Shown: one piece after another, positions 34,543-42,055 of the stretch
Layout of the letters: each line of letters opens with the position of its first letter
How positions within the stretch are numbered: position 1 is the first letter of the stretch
Assembly (NCBI RefSeq): GCF_900101745.1
Contig: NZ_FNAD01000012.1
Location: 124,001 to 188,000, forward strand
DNA length: 64,000 nt
Origin: Glycomyces harbinensis
GTDB taxonomy: Bacteria; Actinomycetota; Actinomycetes; Mycobacteriales; Micromonosporaceae
Direction: 5' to 3'
Made by a program: the position numbers and the translations under genes
The notes under the pieces: model-generated
Databases searched by the model: none
What the model was told of the DNA's origin: nothing
The model's input: only the letters and a program-made list of their open reading frames with translations

Positions 34543-34647
34543 CCGGACGCGGCACACCGCGTCCGGTCCGCAGCAAGTGAAAGGCCTCGGCGCCCGCGCC
34601 GAGGCCGCAACCGAGAAATGCGACGGCCGCCGCCCTTCGCGGCGGCC
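34543..34647 (+). promoter_or_regulatory. Three tandem hairpins between ctaE and qcrC
   Basis: Three stable perfect stems follow one another. CCGGACGCGG pairs with CCGCGTCCGG (34543-34566, loop CACA). GGCCTCGGCGC pairs with GCGCCGAGGCC (34583-34606). GGCCGCCGC pairs with GCGGCGGCC (34625-34647). None has a T tract. They probably act in mRNA processing, partial termination or 3'-end protection of the ctaE transcript. Confidence 0.5.
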
Positions 34648-34712
34648 GGTCGGGCCCAGGCCGAACAGGTCGGGGCCCGGTTCGAGAGCTAGATAAAGGT
34701 GAGGCAACAACC

Positions 34713-35522
34713 GTGGCTGCATCAGCGAAACGCCGGCGAGGCTGGCGCAAGCGCCTCGGCGCGCTGGCCAGGTTCACCGGCGCACTGGTCATCGTCGGAG
34801 GGCTCTACTCGGTGTTCTCACCGGGCCTCTACGCGCAGGACTCCGCCGAGAACACCATCGACGCCGACGCCGTCAAAGGCCAGGAACTCTACGACACGAG
34901 TTGCATCTCCTGCCACGGCGACAGCGGCGAGGGCATCGAGGGGCGCGGTCCGAGCCTCATCGGCGTCGGGTCCGCCGCCGTCGAGTTCCAGGTGAACACC
35001 GGCCGCATGCCCATGGCGGCCCAGGGGGCGCAGGCCCCCGACTCCGACTACCCGGTCTTCACCGAGGAGGAGGCCGAGTGGCTCGGCGCCTACATCGAGT
35101 ACCTCGGCGGCGGCGCGGTCGTCCCCGACGACCTCGAGATCCTCGTCGCTGACGCCAATGTCGGCGAGGGCGGCGAGCTCTACCGGGTGAACTGCTCCTC
35201 CTGCCACGGCTTCTCCGGCGGCGGCGGCGCCCTCTCCTCGGGCGCGCACGCGCCGTCGCTGGCGGGCGTCAGCGACGAGGAGCTCTACCAGGCGATGCTC
35301 ACCGGCCCGCAGAACATGCCGGTCTTCGGGGACAACGAGCTGACTCCCGAGCAGAAGGCCGACATCATCGCCTACGTCCAGTACATCGTGAACGATGACA
35401 GGGACCCGGGCGGGGTGTTCACCCTCGGACGTTTCGGCCCCGCCACCGAGGGCCTGGCCATCTTCCTGGTCGGCATGACCGCGCTCCTGCTGACCACGCT
35501 CTGGATTGCAGGTAAATCGTGA
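34713..35522 (+). CDS. qcrC: Cytochrome bcc complex dihaem cytochrome c subunit
   Basis: The 269-residue protein has an N-terminal membrane anchor (about 20-40), two c-type haem motifs (CISCH near residue 65 and CSSCH near 158) and a C-terminal transmembrane helix. It replaces the mobile cytochrome c by carrying electrons directly from the Rieske protein to the aa3 oxidase. The start is GTG 34713 with AGGTGAGG upstream. The stop overlaps the qcrA start as GTGA, so qcrC, qcrA and qcrB are co-translated. Confidence 0.95.
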   Translation: MAASAKRRRGWRKRLGALARFTGALVIVGGLYSVFSPGLYAQDSAENTIDADAVKGQELYDTSCISCHGDSGEGIEGRGPSLIGVGSAAVEFQVNTGRMPMAAQGAQAPDSDYPVFTEEEAEWLGAYIEYLGGGAVVPDDLEILVADANVGEGGELYRVNCSSCHGFSGGGGALSSGAHAPSLAGVSDEELYQAMLTGPQNMPVFGDNELTPEQKADIIAYVQYIVNDDRDPGGVFTLGRFGPATEGLAIFLVGMTALLLTTLWIAGKS

Positions 35523-36640
35523 GTGCCCACAACGACAGTGCCCACAACGAACCCGAACCGGTCGACCTGAGCGACCCGAAGCTCTCGCGGTTCGAGGTCT
35601 ACAAAGAGGGCCTGCGCCGCGACGACATCGAGATCATTCACTACGAGCCGCGCTTCGCCAAGCCGGGCACCAAGGCCGAGAAGCGCATGGAGCGCATCGT
35701 CGGCGGGCTGTTCCTGTTCTCCGGCCTGTTCGCGACGCTGTTCGTGGTGGCGTACATCTGGTGGCCCTGGGAGTACGAGGGCGCCGCCACCTGGCGCGAC
35801 CCGCAGACCTGGTACACGCCGATCCTCGGTACGACCCTCGGCCTCTCGCTGCTGCTGTTCGCGGTGGGCGTGCTCACCTGGGCGAAGAAGCTGCTGCCGG
35901 TCGAGGAGCTGGTCCAGGACCGCCACGACGGCGGCTCGTCCCCGGAGGACCGGCGCATCGCCGAGGCCACCGTGGACGGCCTCGTCGAGGACATGGGCCT
36001 CAAGCGCCGCCCGTTCCTGGTGAAGGCGGCCCTGCTGGGCGCCGCGCCGCTCGGCCTGGCCGCGGTGGCCCCGCTGGGCGCGCTCCTGAAGGACCCGGGC
36101 GACATGCTCACCGTCACGGGCTGGAACGCCGAGAAGTACAACGACGGCGATCCCGTGCAGGTGATGATGCGGGACGGCGCCCTGGTGCGCCCCGACATGG
36201 TCTCGGTCGGCGGGCAGATCACCGTCTACCCGGCGCTCGACCACGGTGCGACCAACCAGTTCCCGACCTCGCCGGTGCTGCTGATCCACCTGCGGGCGGC
36301 CGACGCCGAGATCCTGCGCGGCAACCTGTACCCGATGTACCAGGACGTGGACGCCCTGTGGGGCAACTTCGTCGCGTACTCCAAGATCTGCACGCACGTG
36401 GGCTGCCCGACCAGCCTCTACGAGCAGCAGAGCCAGCGGCTGCTGTGCCCGTGCCACCAGTCGCAGTTCAACGTGGTGGACAACGCCGCTCCGATCTTCG
36501 GCCCGGCGACCCGGCACCTGCCGATCCTGCCGCTGGACGTGGACGACGACGGCGTCTTCATCGCCAAATCGGACTTCCTGGTGCCCCCGGGGCCGGCGTT
36601 CTGGAACCGCCCGTCCCTCCCCGAGGAGGATGAGAAGTGA
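35519..36640 (+). CDS. qcrA: Cytochrome bcc complex Rieske iron-sulfur subunit
   Basis: This is a 373-residue protein with three predicted membrane helices in the N-terminal half (one near VGGLFLFSGLFATLFVVAYI, partly quoted). The C-terminal Rieske domain carries the [2Fe-2S] motif CTHVGCP, then CPCHQSQF about 20 residues later. It moves electrons from menaquinol to QcrC. Its start (GTG 35519) overlaps the qcrC stop and its end overlaps qcrB, both as GTGA. The long N-terminus with three helices is typical of actinobacterial QcrA. Confidence 0.95.
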   Translation: MSAHNDSAHNEPEPVDLSDPKLSRFEVYKEGLRRDDIEIIHYEPRFAKPGTKAEKRMERIVGGLFLFSGLFATLFVVAYIWWPWEYEGAATWRDPQTWYTPILGTTLGLSLLLFAVGVLTWAKKLLPVEELVQDRHDGGSSPEDRRIAEATVDGLVEDMGLKRRPFLVKAALLGAAPLGLAAVAPLGALLKDPGDMLTVTGWNAEKYNDGDPVQVMMRDGALVRPDMVSVGGQITVYPALDHGATNQFPTSPVLLIHLRAADAEILRGNLYPMYQDVDALWGNFVAYSKICTHVGCPTSLYEQQSQRLLCPCHQSQFNVVDNAAPIFGPATRHLPILPLDVDDDGVFIAKSDFLVPPGPAFWNRPSLPEEDEK

Positions 36641-38223
36641 AACGCCGCAAAGGCACGAGCGACAGCCTGCTGACCAAGGCCGGCGGTGAGCTCGACGACC
36701 GCTTCAAGCTCGCCGGGCCGGCCCGGGTCCTGCTCAACAAGGTGTTCCCGGACCACTGGTCCTTCCTCCTGGGCGAGATCGCGCTGTTCTCGTTCATCCT
36801 GCTGCTGCTGTCGGGCACGTTCCTGGCGCTGTTCTTCGAGCCGTCGATGGTCGAGGTGACCTACAACGGCGCGTACGTGCCGCTGCAGGGCGTCGAGATG
36901 TCGAAGGCCTACGCGTCGGCCCTGGACCTGTCCTTCGAGGTGCGCGGCGGCCTGTTCATGCGCCAGATGCACCACTGGGCGACGCTGCTGTTCATGGCGT
37001 CGATCCTGGTGCACATGCTCCGGATCTTCTTCACCGGCGCGTTCCGCGCACCGCGCGAGACGAACTGGATGATCGGCATCCTGCTGTTCTGGGTCGGCTT
37101 CTTCGAGGGCTTCTTCGGCTACTCGCTGCCCGACGACGGCCTGTCCGGCACGGGCCTGCGGATCATGGAGGGAATGACCGAGTCGGTGCCGTTCATCGGC
37201 CCGTGGGCGTCGGCGGCGCTGTTCGGGGGCCAGTTCCCCGGCACCAGCGTCATCTCGATGATCTACATCATCCACGTCTTCGTCTTCCCGCTGATCCTGC
37301 TGGCGCTCATCACGGTCCACGTCGGACTCGTGTTCGCGCAGAAGCACACCCAGTGGCCCGGACCGGGACGCACCGAGCACAACGTGGTCGGCTTCCGGAT
37401 GTTCCCGAACTACGTCATGAAGCAGGTCGGCTTCATGCTGTTCATCTGGGGCGTGATCGGCGCGATGGCCGGGCTGTTCCAGATCAACCCGATCTGGCTG
37501 TTCGGCCCGTACGAGGTCTCGGTGGTCTCCTCGGCCTCGCAGCCCGACTTCTACGTCATGTACCTGGACGGGCTCATCCGCCTGTTCCCGGCGTGGGAGT
37601 TCAGGGTCCCGCCGTACTTCACGCTCCCGGCGGTGTTCTGGCCGGCGATCGCGGGCATGGGCCTGTCGGTGCTGCTGCCGCTGGTGTACCCGGCGCTGGA
37701 GCGGCGGTTCACCAAGGACCGCGGGCACCACAACCTGCTGCAGCGCCCGCGCGACGTCCCGGCCCGCACGAGCCTGGGCATGATGGTCGTGGTCTTCTGG
37801 ATCATCGGCGTCATCTCCGGCGGCAACGACGTGTTCGCCCAGAAGTTCCACATCAGCCTGAACGCGATGACCTGGGCCGGCCGCATCGGCATCGTGGTCC
37901 TGCCGATCATCGCGTACTACGTGACGTACCGGATCTGCCTGGGCCTGCAGCAGCACGACCGCGAGGTGCTCGCGCACGGCCTGGAGACGGGCATCCTGAT
38001 GCGCGACCCGAACGGGCGCTTCTACGAGGTGCACCAGCCGCTGGGCGAGCCCGACGAGCACGGCCACTCCGAGCTGGAGTACGGCGGCTGGGTGGTCCCG
38101 AAGAAGATGAACCGCGTCGGCGCGCTGGAGCCGACGGACAAGGGCTTCTTCAAGTCGATCGAGGAGCCGTCCGAGAACGGCGGCGCCGAACGGCGCGACG
38201 AGATCGAGTCCGGGCACAAGTAG
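36637..38223 (+). CDS. qcrB: Cytochrome bcc complex cytochrome b subunit
   Basis: This is a 528-residue membrane protein with eight or more spans that holds two b haems. Haem ligands sit in RQMHHWATLLFMASILVHM (partly) and IIHVFVFPLILLALITVHV. The Qo-site motif is PDFY (in QPDFYVMYLDGLIRLFP), a variant of PEWY/PDWY. The long cytoplasmic C-terminal tail is normal in actinobacteria. It starts at GTG 36637 in a four-base overlap. A strong terminator follows, so this ends the ctaE-qcrCAB unit. Confidence 0.95.
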   Translation: MKRRKGTSDSLLTKAGGELDDRFKLAGPARVLLNKVFPDHWSFLLGEIALFSFILLLLSGTFLALFFEPSMVEVTYNGAYVPLQGVEMSKAYASALDLSFEVRGGLFMRQMHHWATLLFMASILVHMLRIFFTGAFRAPRETNWMIGILLFWVGFFEGFFGYSLPDDGLSGTGLRIMEGMTESVPFIGPWASAALFGGQFPGTSVISMIYIIHVFVFPLILLALITVHVGLVFAQKHTQWPGPGRTEHNVVGFRMFPNYVMKQVGFMLFIWGVIGAMAGLFQINPIWLFGPYEVSVVSSASQPDFYVMYLDGLIRLFPAWEFRVPPYFTLPAVFWPAIAGMGLSVLLPLVYPALERRFTKDRGHHNLLQRPRDVPARTSLGMMVVVFWIIGVISGGNDVFAQKFHISLNAMTWAGRIGIVVLPIIAYYVTYRICLGLQQHDREVLAHGLETGILMRDPNGRFYEVHQPLGEPDEHGHSELEYGGWVVPKKMNRVGALEPTDKGFFKSIEEPSENGGAERRDEIESGHK

Positions 38224-38232
38224 CGACATGAA

Positions 38233-38263
38233 GGAGGGCCCCGCCGGGAGGCGGGGCCCTCTT
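38233..38263. terminator. Terminator after qcrB
   Basis: GAGGGCCCCGCC (38234-38245) pairs perfectly with GGCGGGGCCCTC (38250-38261) around a GGGA loop, followed by TTC. It also lies at the 3' end of the convergent rel-like gene. Confidence 0.75.
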
Positions 38264-38284
38264 CACGTCTCGGCGGCGGTCGCC

Positions 38285-40012
38285 TCAGTAGCGGTCGACG
38301 GTGGTGATGAGCTTCTCGGCCAGCTCGTCGGGGTCGAGCTTCTCGCGGGCGAGCGCCAGGTACAGCGAGTCGAGGTCCGGGTAGCCCAGGGACGAGGCGA
38401 CGCCGTGGAGCGGCTGCTCGCCCGCCAGGCCCCGCCCGCGGGCGATCAGCGACCGCCACAGGCGGTTCTTGCCCTCCTTGAGCTCGTCCTCGAAGCGCTG
38501 CATGGGGATCACGGGGAGCTCGCCGGTCGAGTCGATGTCGTCGACCGCGCCGAACCAGTCGTTGATGTGCAGCTGCGCCTCGGGCGTCTTGGCGTGGTCG
38601 AGCCACTGCTTCGAGGGCCCGTACGGCTGCTCGGTGGTGAGCACCAGCTCGACCGAGTCGCCGTCGCGCAGCGGCCGCGACAGCTGCGCGATCTCGCCGT
38701 TGACGTAGGCGGCGATGAGGCGGTGGCCCTTCGAGGGGCCCGAGCAGTAGGCGACGTCGACGGGCGTGGAGGCCTTGGGGACCAGGAGCTGCTGGCCCTC
38801 GCCGGTGAACACCAGGATGTCCTGGTCGGCCAGGTCGCAGCGGAGCGAGTCGAGGAACTGGCCGGAGTCGGCCACCTCGTTCTGCCAGTCGAGCAGGCGC
38901 TGGAGCCACGGCAGCTGCACCTCGACCGGGTTCGTCCCCGACTGGCGCAGCCCGGCGACGATGCCGATCTCGGCGGTCTCGTGCATCTCCTTGGTGCGGA
39001 TGAGGAATTCGATCGGAAGGCCGCCCGGGCCGGCGACCGCGGTGTGGATCGACTGGTACAGGTTGAACTTCTTGGCGGCGATGAGGTCGCGGAACTTGCC
39101 GCCCATGGGCTTCCAGAGCTTGTGGATCGCGCCCAGCGCCGCGTAGCAGTCGGTGGGCGGGCCGTCGACCACGATGACCAGGCGCGGCGGGTCGGACGGG
39201 CCGGTGCCGGGGTGCTTCTGCATCTCGCGGAAGATCGAGTACGGGTGGCGGGGGCGGTCGAGCAGGCGCGCGGCGACCTTGAACTCGCGCAGCGTGCGGC
39301 GCACCTGCGGGGCGATGACGGCGACCTGGCGCCCCCGGTCGGACTCGGAGCCGAGGTGCTCCTTGATGCGCTGGAAGACCTCGGGTTCGAGCGTCTCCAG
39401 GACGATGTCCTCGAGCTCGCGCTTGATGACGTACAGGCCCAGGCGGTCGGCGAGGGGGATGAGGACGTCCTTGGTCGCCTCGGCGATGCGGATCTGGCTG
39501 GGGCGCTTCTTGAACTTGATGGTCCGCATGTTGTGGAGGCGGTCGGCGAGCTTGATGACCATGACGCGGATGTCGCGGCCGGCGGTGAGGACCAGCTTGC
39601 GGAAGGTCTCGGCCTCGGCGGCGGACCCGAGGTGGATCTTGTCGAGCTTGGTGACGCCGTCGACCATGACGGCGATCTCGTCGCCGAAGTCGCCGCGGAG
39701 GGCCTCGAGGGAGTAGCTGGTGTCCTCGACGGTGTCGTGGAGGAGCCCGGCCGCGATCGTGGGGGTGTCGACGCCGAGGTCGGCGAGGATCGTGGCGACG
39801 GCGATGGGGTGGGTGATGTAGGGCTCGCCGGAGCGGCGGGCCTGGCCCCGGTGCATCTGCTCGGCGATGCGGTAGGCGCGGCGGACCAGGAGCATGTCGG
39901 GCTGCTCGCAGTGGGCACGGTGAGCCGCTTCGAGCTGCGCCACCTTTCCCGCGAGGTCCCACGGGTCGTCAGGTTTGGCAGACCGAGTAGCCGAAAGCAA
40001 TGCGCGCAACAT
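38285..40012 (-). CDS. RelA/SpoT-homolog ppGpp hydrolase-type protein without ACT domain
   Basis: This is a 575-residue protein of the (p)ppGpp synthetase/hydrolase family. The HD hydrolase domain is intact (EQMHRGQARR, GLLHDTVED and KLADRLHNMRT). The synthetase domain is present (LYQSIHTAV and PIEFLIRT), but the ATP-binding motif is changed (RPRHPYSIFREM, with Arg and Glu where Lys is usual). The catalytic Asp region reads SDPPRLVIVVDG, with Asp displaced by two residues. A TGS domain follows (VFTGEGQQLLVP). It ends without the usual ACT/RIS domain, so it is about 150 residues shorter than a typical Rel. I infer that it mainly hydrolyses ppGpp. A full-length Rel is probably elsewhere. Confidence 0.8.
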   Translation of the reverse strand: MLRALLSATRSAKPDDPWDLAGKVAQLEAAHRAHCEQPDMLLVRRAYRIAEQMHRGQARRSGEPYITHPIAVATILADLGVDTPTIAAGLLHDTVEDTSYSLEALRGDFGDEIAVMVDGVTKLDKIHLGSAAEAETFRKLVLTAGRDIRVMVIKLADRLHNMRTIKFKKRPSQIRIAEATKDVLIPLADRLGLYVIKRELEDIVLETLEPEVFQRIKEHLGSESDRGRQVAVIAPQVRRTLREFKVAARLLDRPRHPYSIFREMQKHPGTGPSDPPRLVIVVDGPPTDCYAALGAIHKLWKPMGGKFRDLIAAKKFNLYQSIHTAVAGPGGLPIEFLIRTKEMHETAEIGIVAGLRQSGTNPVEVQLPWLQRLLDWQNEVADSGQFLDSLRCDLADQDILVFTGEGQQLLVPKASTPVDVAYCSGPSKGHRLIAAYVNGEIAQLSRPLRDGDSVELVLTTEQPYGPSKQWLDHAKTPEAQLHINDWFGAVDDIDSTGELPVIPMQRFEDELKEGKNRLWRSLIARGRGLAGEQPLHGVASSLGYPDLDSLYLALAREKLDPDELAEKLITTVDRY

Positions 40013-40296
40013 GAAAGCCTCCGATGCCCAAGGTTGACCGCATTCTAGATGTACAACGATTCCTGGAGAGAATCGACACTAGACACTGTCGGATTTCGGC
40101 AGAGCCGCCGCCACGGACGGATAACTGAGCGTACCGGGTCGGGCAGCGGCTCGGAAACCTCAAGCGCCGCAAATGGATGCGAGACGACTCACGTCCGATT
40201 GGCCCGAAAGGGGCGTTCCCGCAGGGTGAAACGGTGCGTTTCACTGGGACAGCGGAGGGTCCGGAACGCGGTCTCACGATGTGGAACACCGATGCG

Positions 40297-42045
40297 TCAC
40301 CGCCGCCACGGGGACGGGTCGTGGGGGACCAGTCCCTCCCAGCGTCCGGCGCCGTCGAGGCGGCTCGCCCACGAGCCCTCCACGGTCACCAGGCGCACCT
40401 CCGGGCGCCCCAGCCAGTCCAGCAGCAGCCGCGCCTCGGCCGCGTGCGCCGCGTCCACGGCGTCGGCCACCGGCTCGACCGCCCTGGCCGTCTCGCGCAG
40501 CCGCGCGATGTACGGCATCGGGTCGACCCTCGGCGGCGTCTTGACCGCGCCCGCCAGCAGCCCGTGGCGGATCACCGCGACCTCCCAGCCGCCGCCCTTG
40601 GCCCGACCCGCCGCCACGATCTCCCCGGCCGCCACGAAGCTCCTGACGCGGTGCGAGTGCACGGCCAGCGCCAGGTACGCGCCCAGTTCGTCGCGCCGCT
40701 CGGCGGCGGCCTCGAACCGCTCGGACTCCGACAGCTCGGTGAGGCGGTCGGCGATCGCGTCGGCGACCGGCGAGGGGTCCCCGTCCATGGCCCGGGCCGC
40801 GCGCTCGGCGATCGCGCCGTACTCCTCCACGGTGACGGTGTGGCGGCACGGCTCGGCGCACTTGCCGATCTCCCCGAGCACGCACGAGGGCGACAACCGC
40901 TTGGGGGACAGGCGGGTGCGGCACGACCTGATCGGCAGTGCGGCCTCGATGGCGCTGATGGCGGCCTGCGCCTGCGTGCCCGAGGCGGGGCCGAGGCGCG
41001 GCGTGCCGGGCTCGGGGGGCTTGCGCGAGACCTGGAGGCGCGGGTACGGCTCGTCGGTCAGGCGCACCCAGCTGCGGTGCTCGGGGAACTTCGCGGCCCG
41101 GTTGTACGGCGGCTTGCCGCCGGAGATGAGGCGCAGTTCGGCGACGCCGGCCTCGAGCCGGTGGGCGCACTCGACGACCTCGACGCGCTCGGCGGAGGCG
41201 AGCATGTCGCGGAGCCTGCGGCGCTGCTCGGCGGCGGAGAAGTAGCTGCGGACGCGGGTGGCGACGTCGACGGACACGCCGATGTAGAGCGCCCGGTCGT
41301 CGGCGTCGCGGAAGATGTACACGCCCGGGGCGTGGGGGAGTCCGTCGGCGAGGTGGCGTTTGCGCTTCTGGAGCTCGGAGGGGATGGCGCGGCAGAACTC
41401 GGCGAGTTCGGCGTCGGTGCCGACCCCGTGGCCGGTGGCGCGCTCGATGAGGCCGTGGAGGACGGCGACGGTCGCGCGGGCGTCGTCGAGGGCCCGGTGG
41501 TTGGGGGTGACCTCGGAGCCGAAGAGGCGCGCGAGGGTGCCCAGGCGCCGGTTGGGGACCTCGCTCTTCTCGGTGAGGCGCCGGGCCAGGACCACGGTGT
41601 CGACCACGGGGGGGCGGGGCCAGCGGGTGTCGGTCAGCTCGCACGCGTGGCGCAGGAAGCCGATGTCGAATCCGGCGTTGTGGGCGACCATGGTGGCGCC
41701 GTGGGCGAATTCGAGGAACGCGGGCAGGACCGCGGCGATGGCGGGGGCGTCGGCGACCATTTCGTCGGTGATCCCGGTCAGGCGGGTGACGCGCGGGTCG
41801 ATGGGCTCGCCGGGGTTGACGAGGGTGCCGAACTCGCCGATGATCCGGCCGCCCCTGACCTTGACGGCGCCGATCTCGGTGATGCCGCAGGCGTCGGCGG
41901 CCAGGCCGGTGGTCTCGAGGTCGACGACGCAGAAGGTCACTTCGGACAGCGGGGTGCCGAAGCTGTCGAGCGTCGGCTGGGTGAAACCGGACTCGGGTCC
42001 GCTCTCTACGGTGCCGCCGCTTCTGGCCGTGCCGCTTCCGTGCAT
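40297..42045 (-). CDS. DEDDh exonuclease fused to a GIY-YIG nuclease domain
   Basis: This is a 582-residue fusion found widely in actinobacteria. Residues 30-200 are a DnaQ-like 3'-5' exonuclease with Exo I VDLETTG, Exo II HNAGFDIGF and Exo III HRALDDARAT, the His giving DEDDh. A GIY-YIG domain follows (PGVYIFRDADDRALYIGVS), similar to UvrC/Cho, with a cysteine motif further on (CVLGEIGKCAEPC). It lacks the UvrC RNase-H half, so it is not UvrC itself, and a repair role like Cho is inferred. It starts 10 bases after the transglutaminase gene, so it may be the fourth gene of that operon. Confidence 0.88.
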   Translation of the reverse strand: MHGSGTARSGGTVESGPESGFTQPTLDSFGTPLSEVTFCVVDLETTGLAADACGITEIGAVKVRGGRIIGEFGTLVNPGEPIDPRVTRLTGITDEMVADAPAIAAVLPAFLEFAHGATMVAHNAGFDIGFLRHACELTDTRWPRPPVVDTVVLARRLTEKSEVPNRRLGTLARLFGSEVTPNHRALDDARATVAVLHGLIERATGHGVGTDAELAEFCRAIPSELQKRKRHLADGLPHAPGVYIFRDADDRALYIGVSVDVATRVRSYFSAAEQRRRLRDMLASAERVEVVECAHRLEAGVAELRLISGGKPPYNRAAKFPEHRSWVRLTDEPYPRLQVSRKPPEPGTPRLGPASGTQAQAAISAIEAALPIRSCRTRLSPKRLSPSCVLGEIGKCAEPCRHTVTVEEYGAIAERAARAMDGDPSPVADAIADRLTELSESERFEAAAERRDELGAYLALAVHSHRVRSFVAAGEIVAAGRAKGGGWEVAVIRHGLLAGAVKTPPRVDPMPYIARLRETARAVEPVADAVDAAHAAEARLLLDWLGRPEVRLVTVEGSWASRLDGAGRWEGLVPHDPSPWRR

Positions 42046-42055
42046 GAGGGCAACC

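Noticed and set aside
38285..40012. Full bifunctional Rel protein
   Set aside because: The C-terminal ACT domain is missing and synthetase motifs are altered, so I do not call it a normal Rel.
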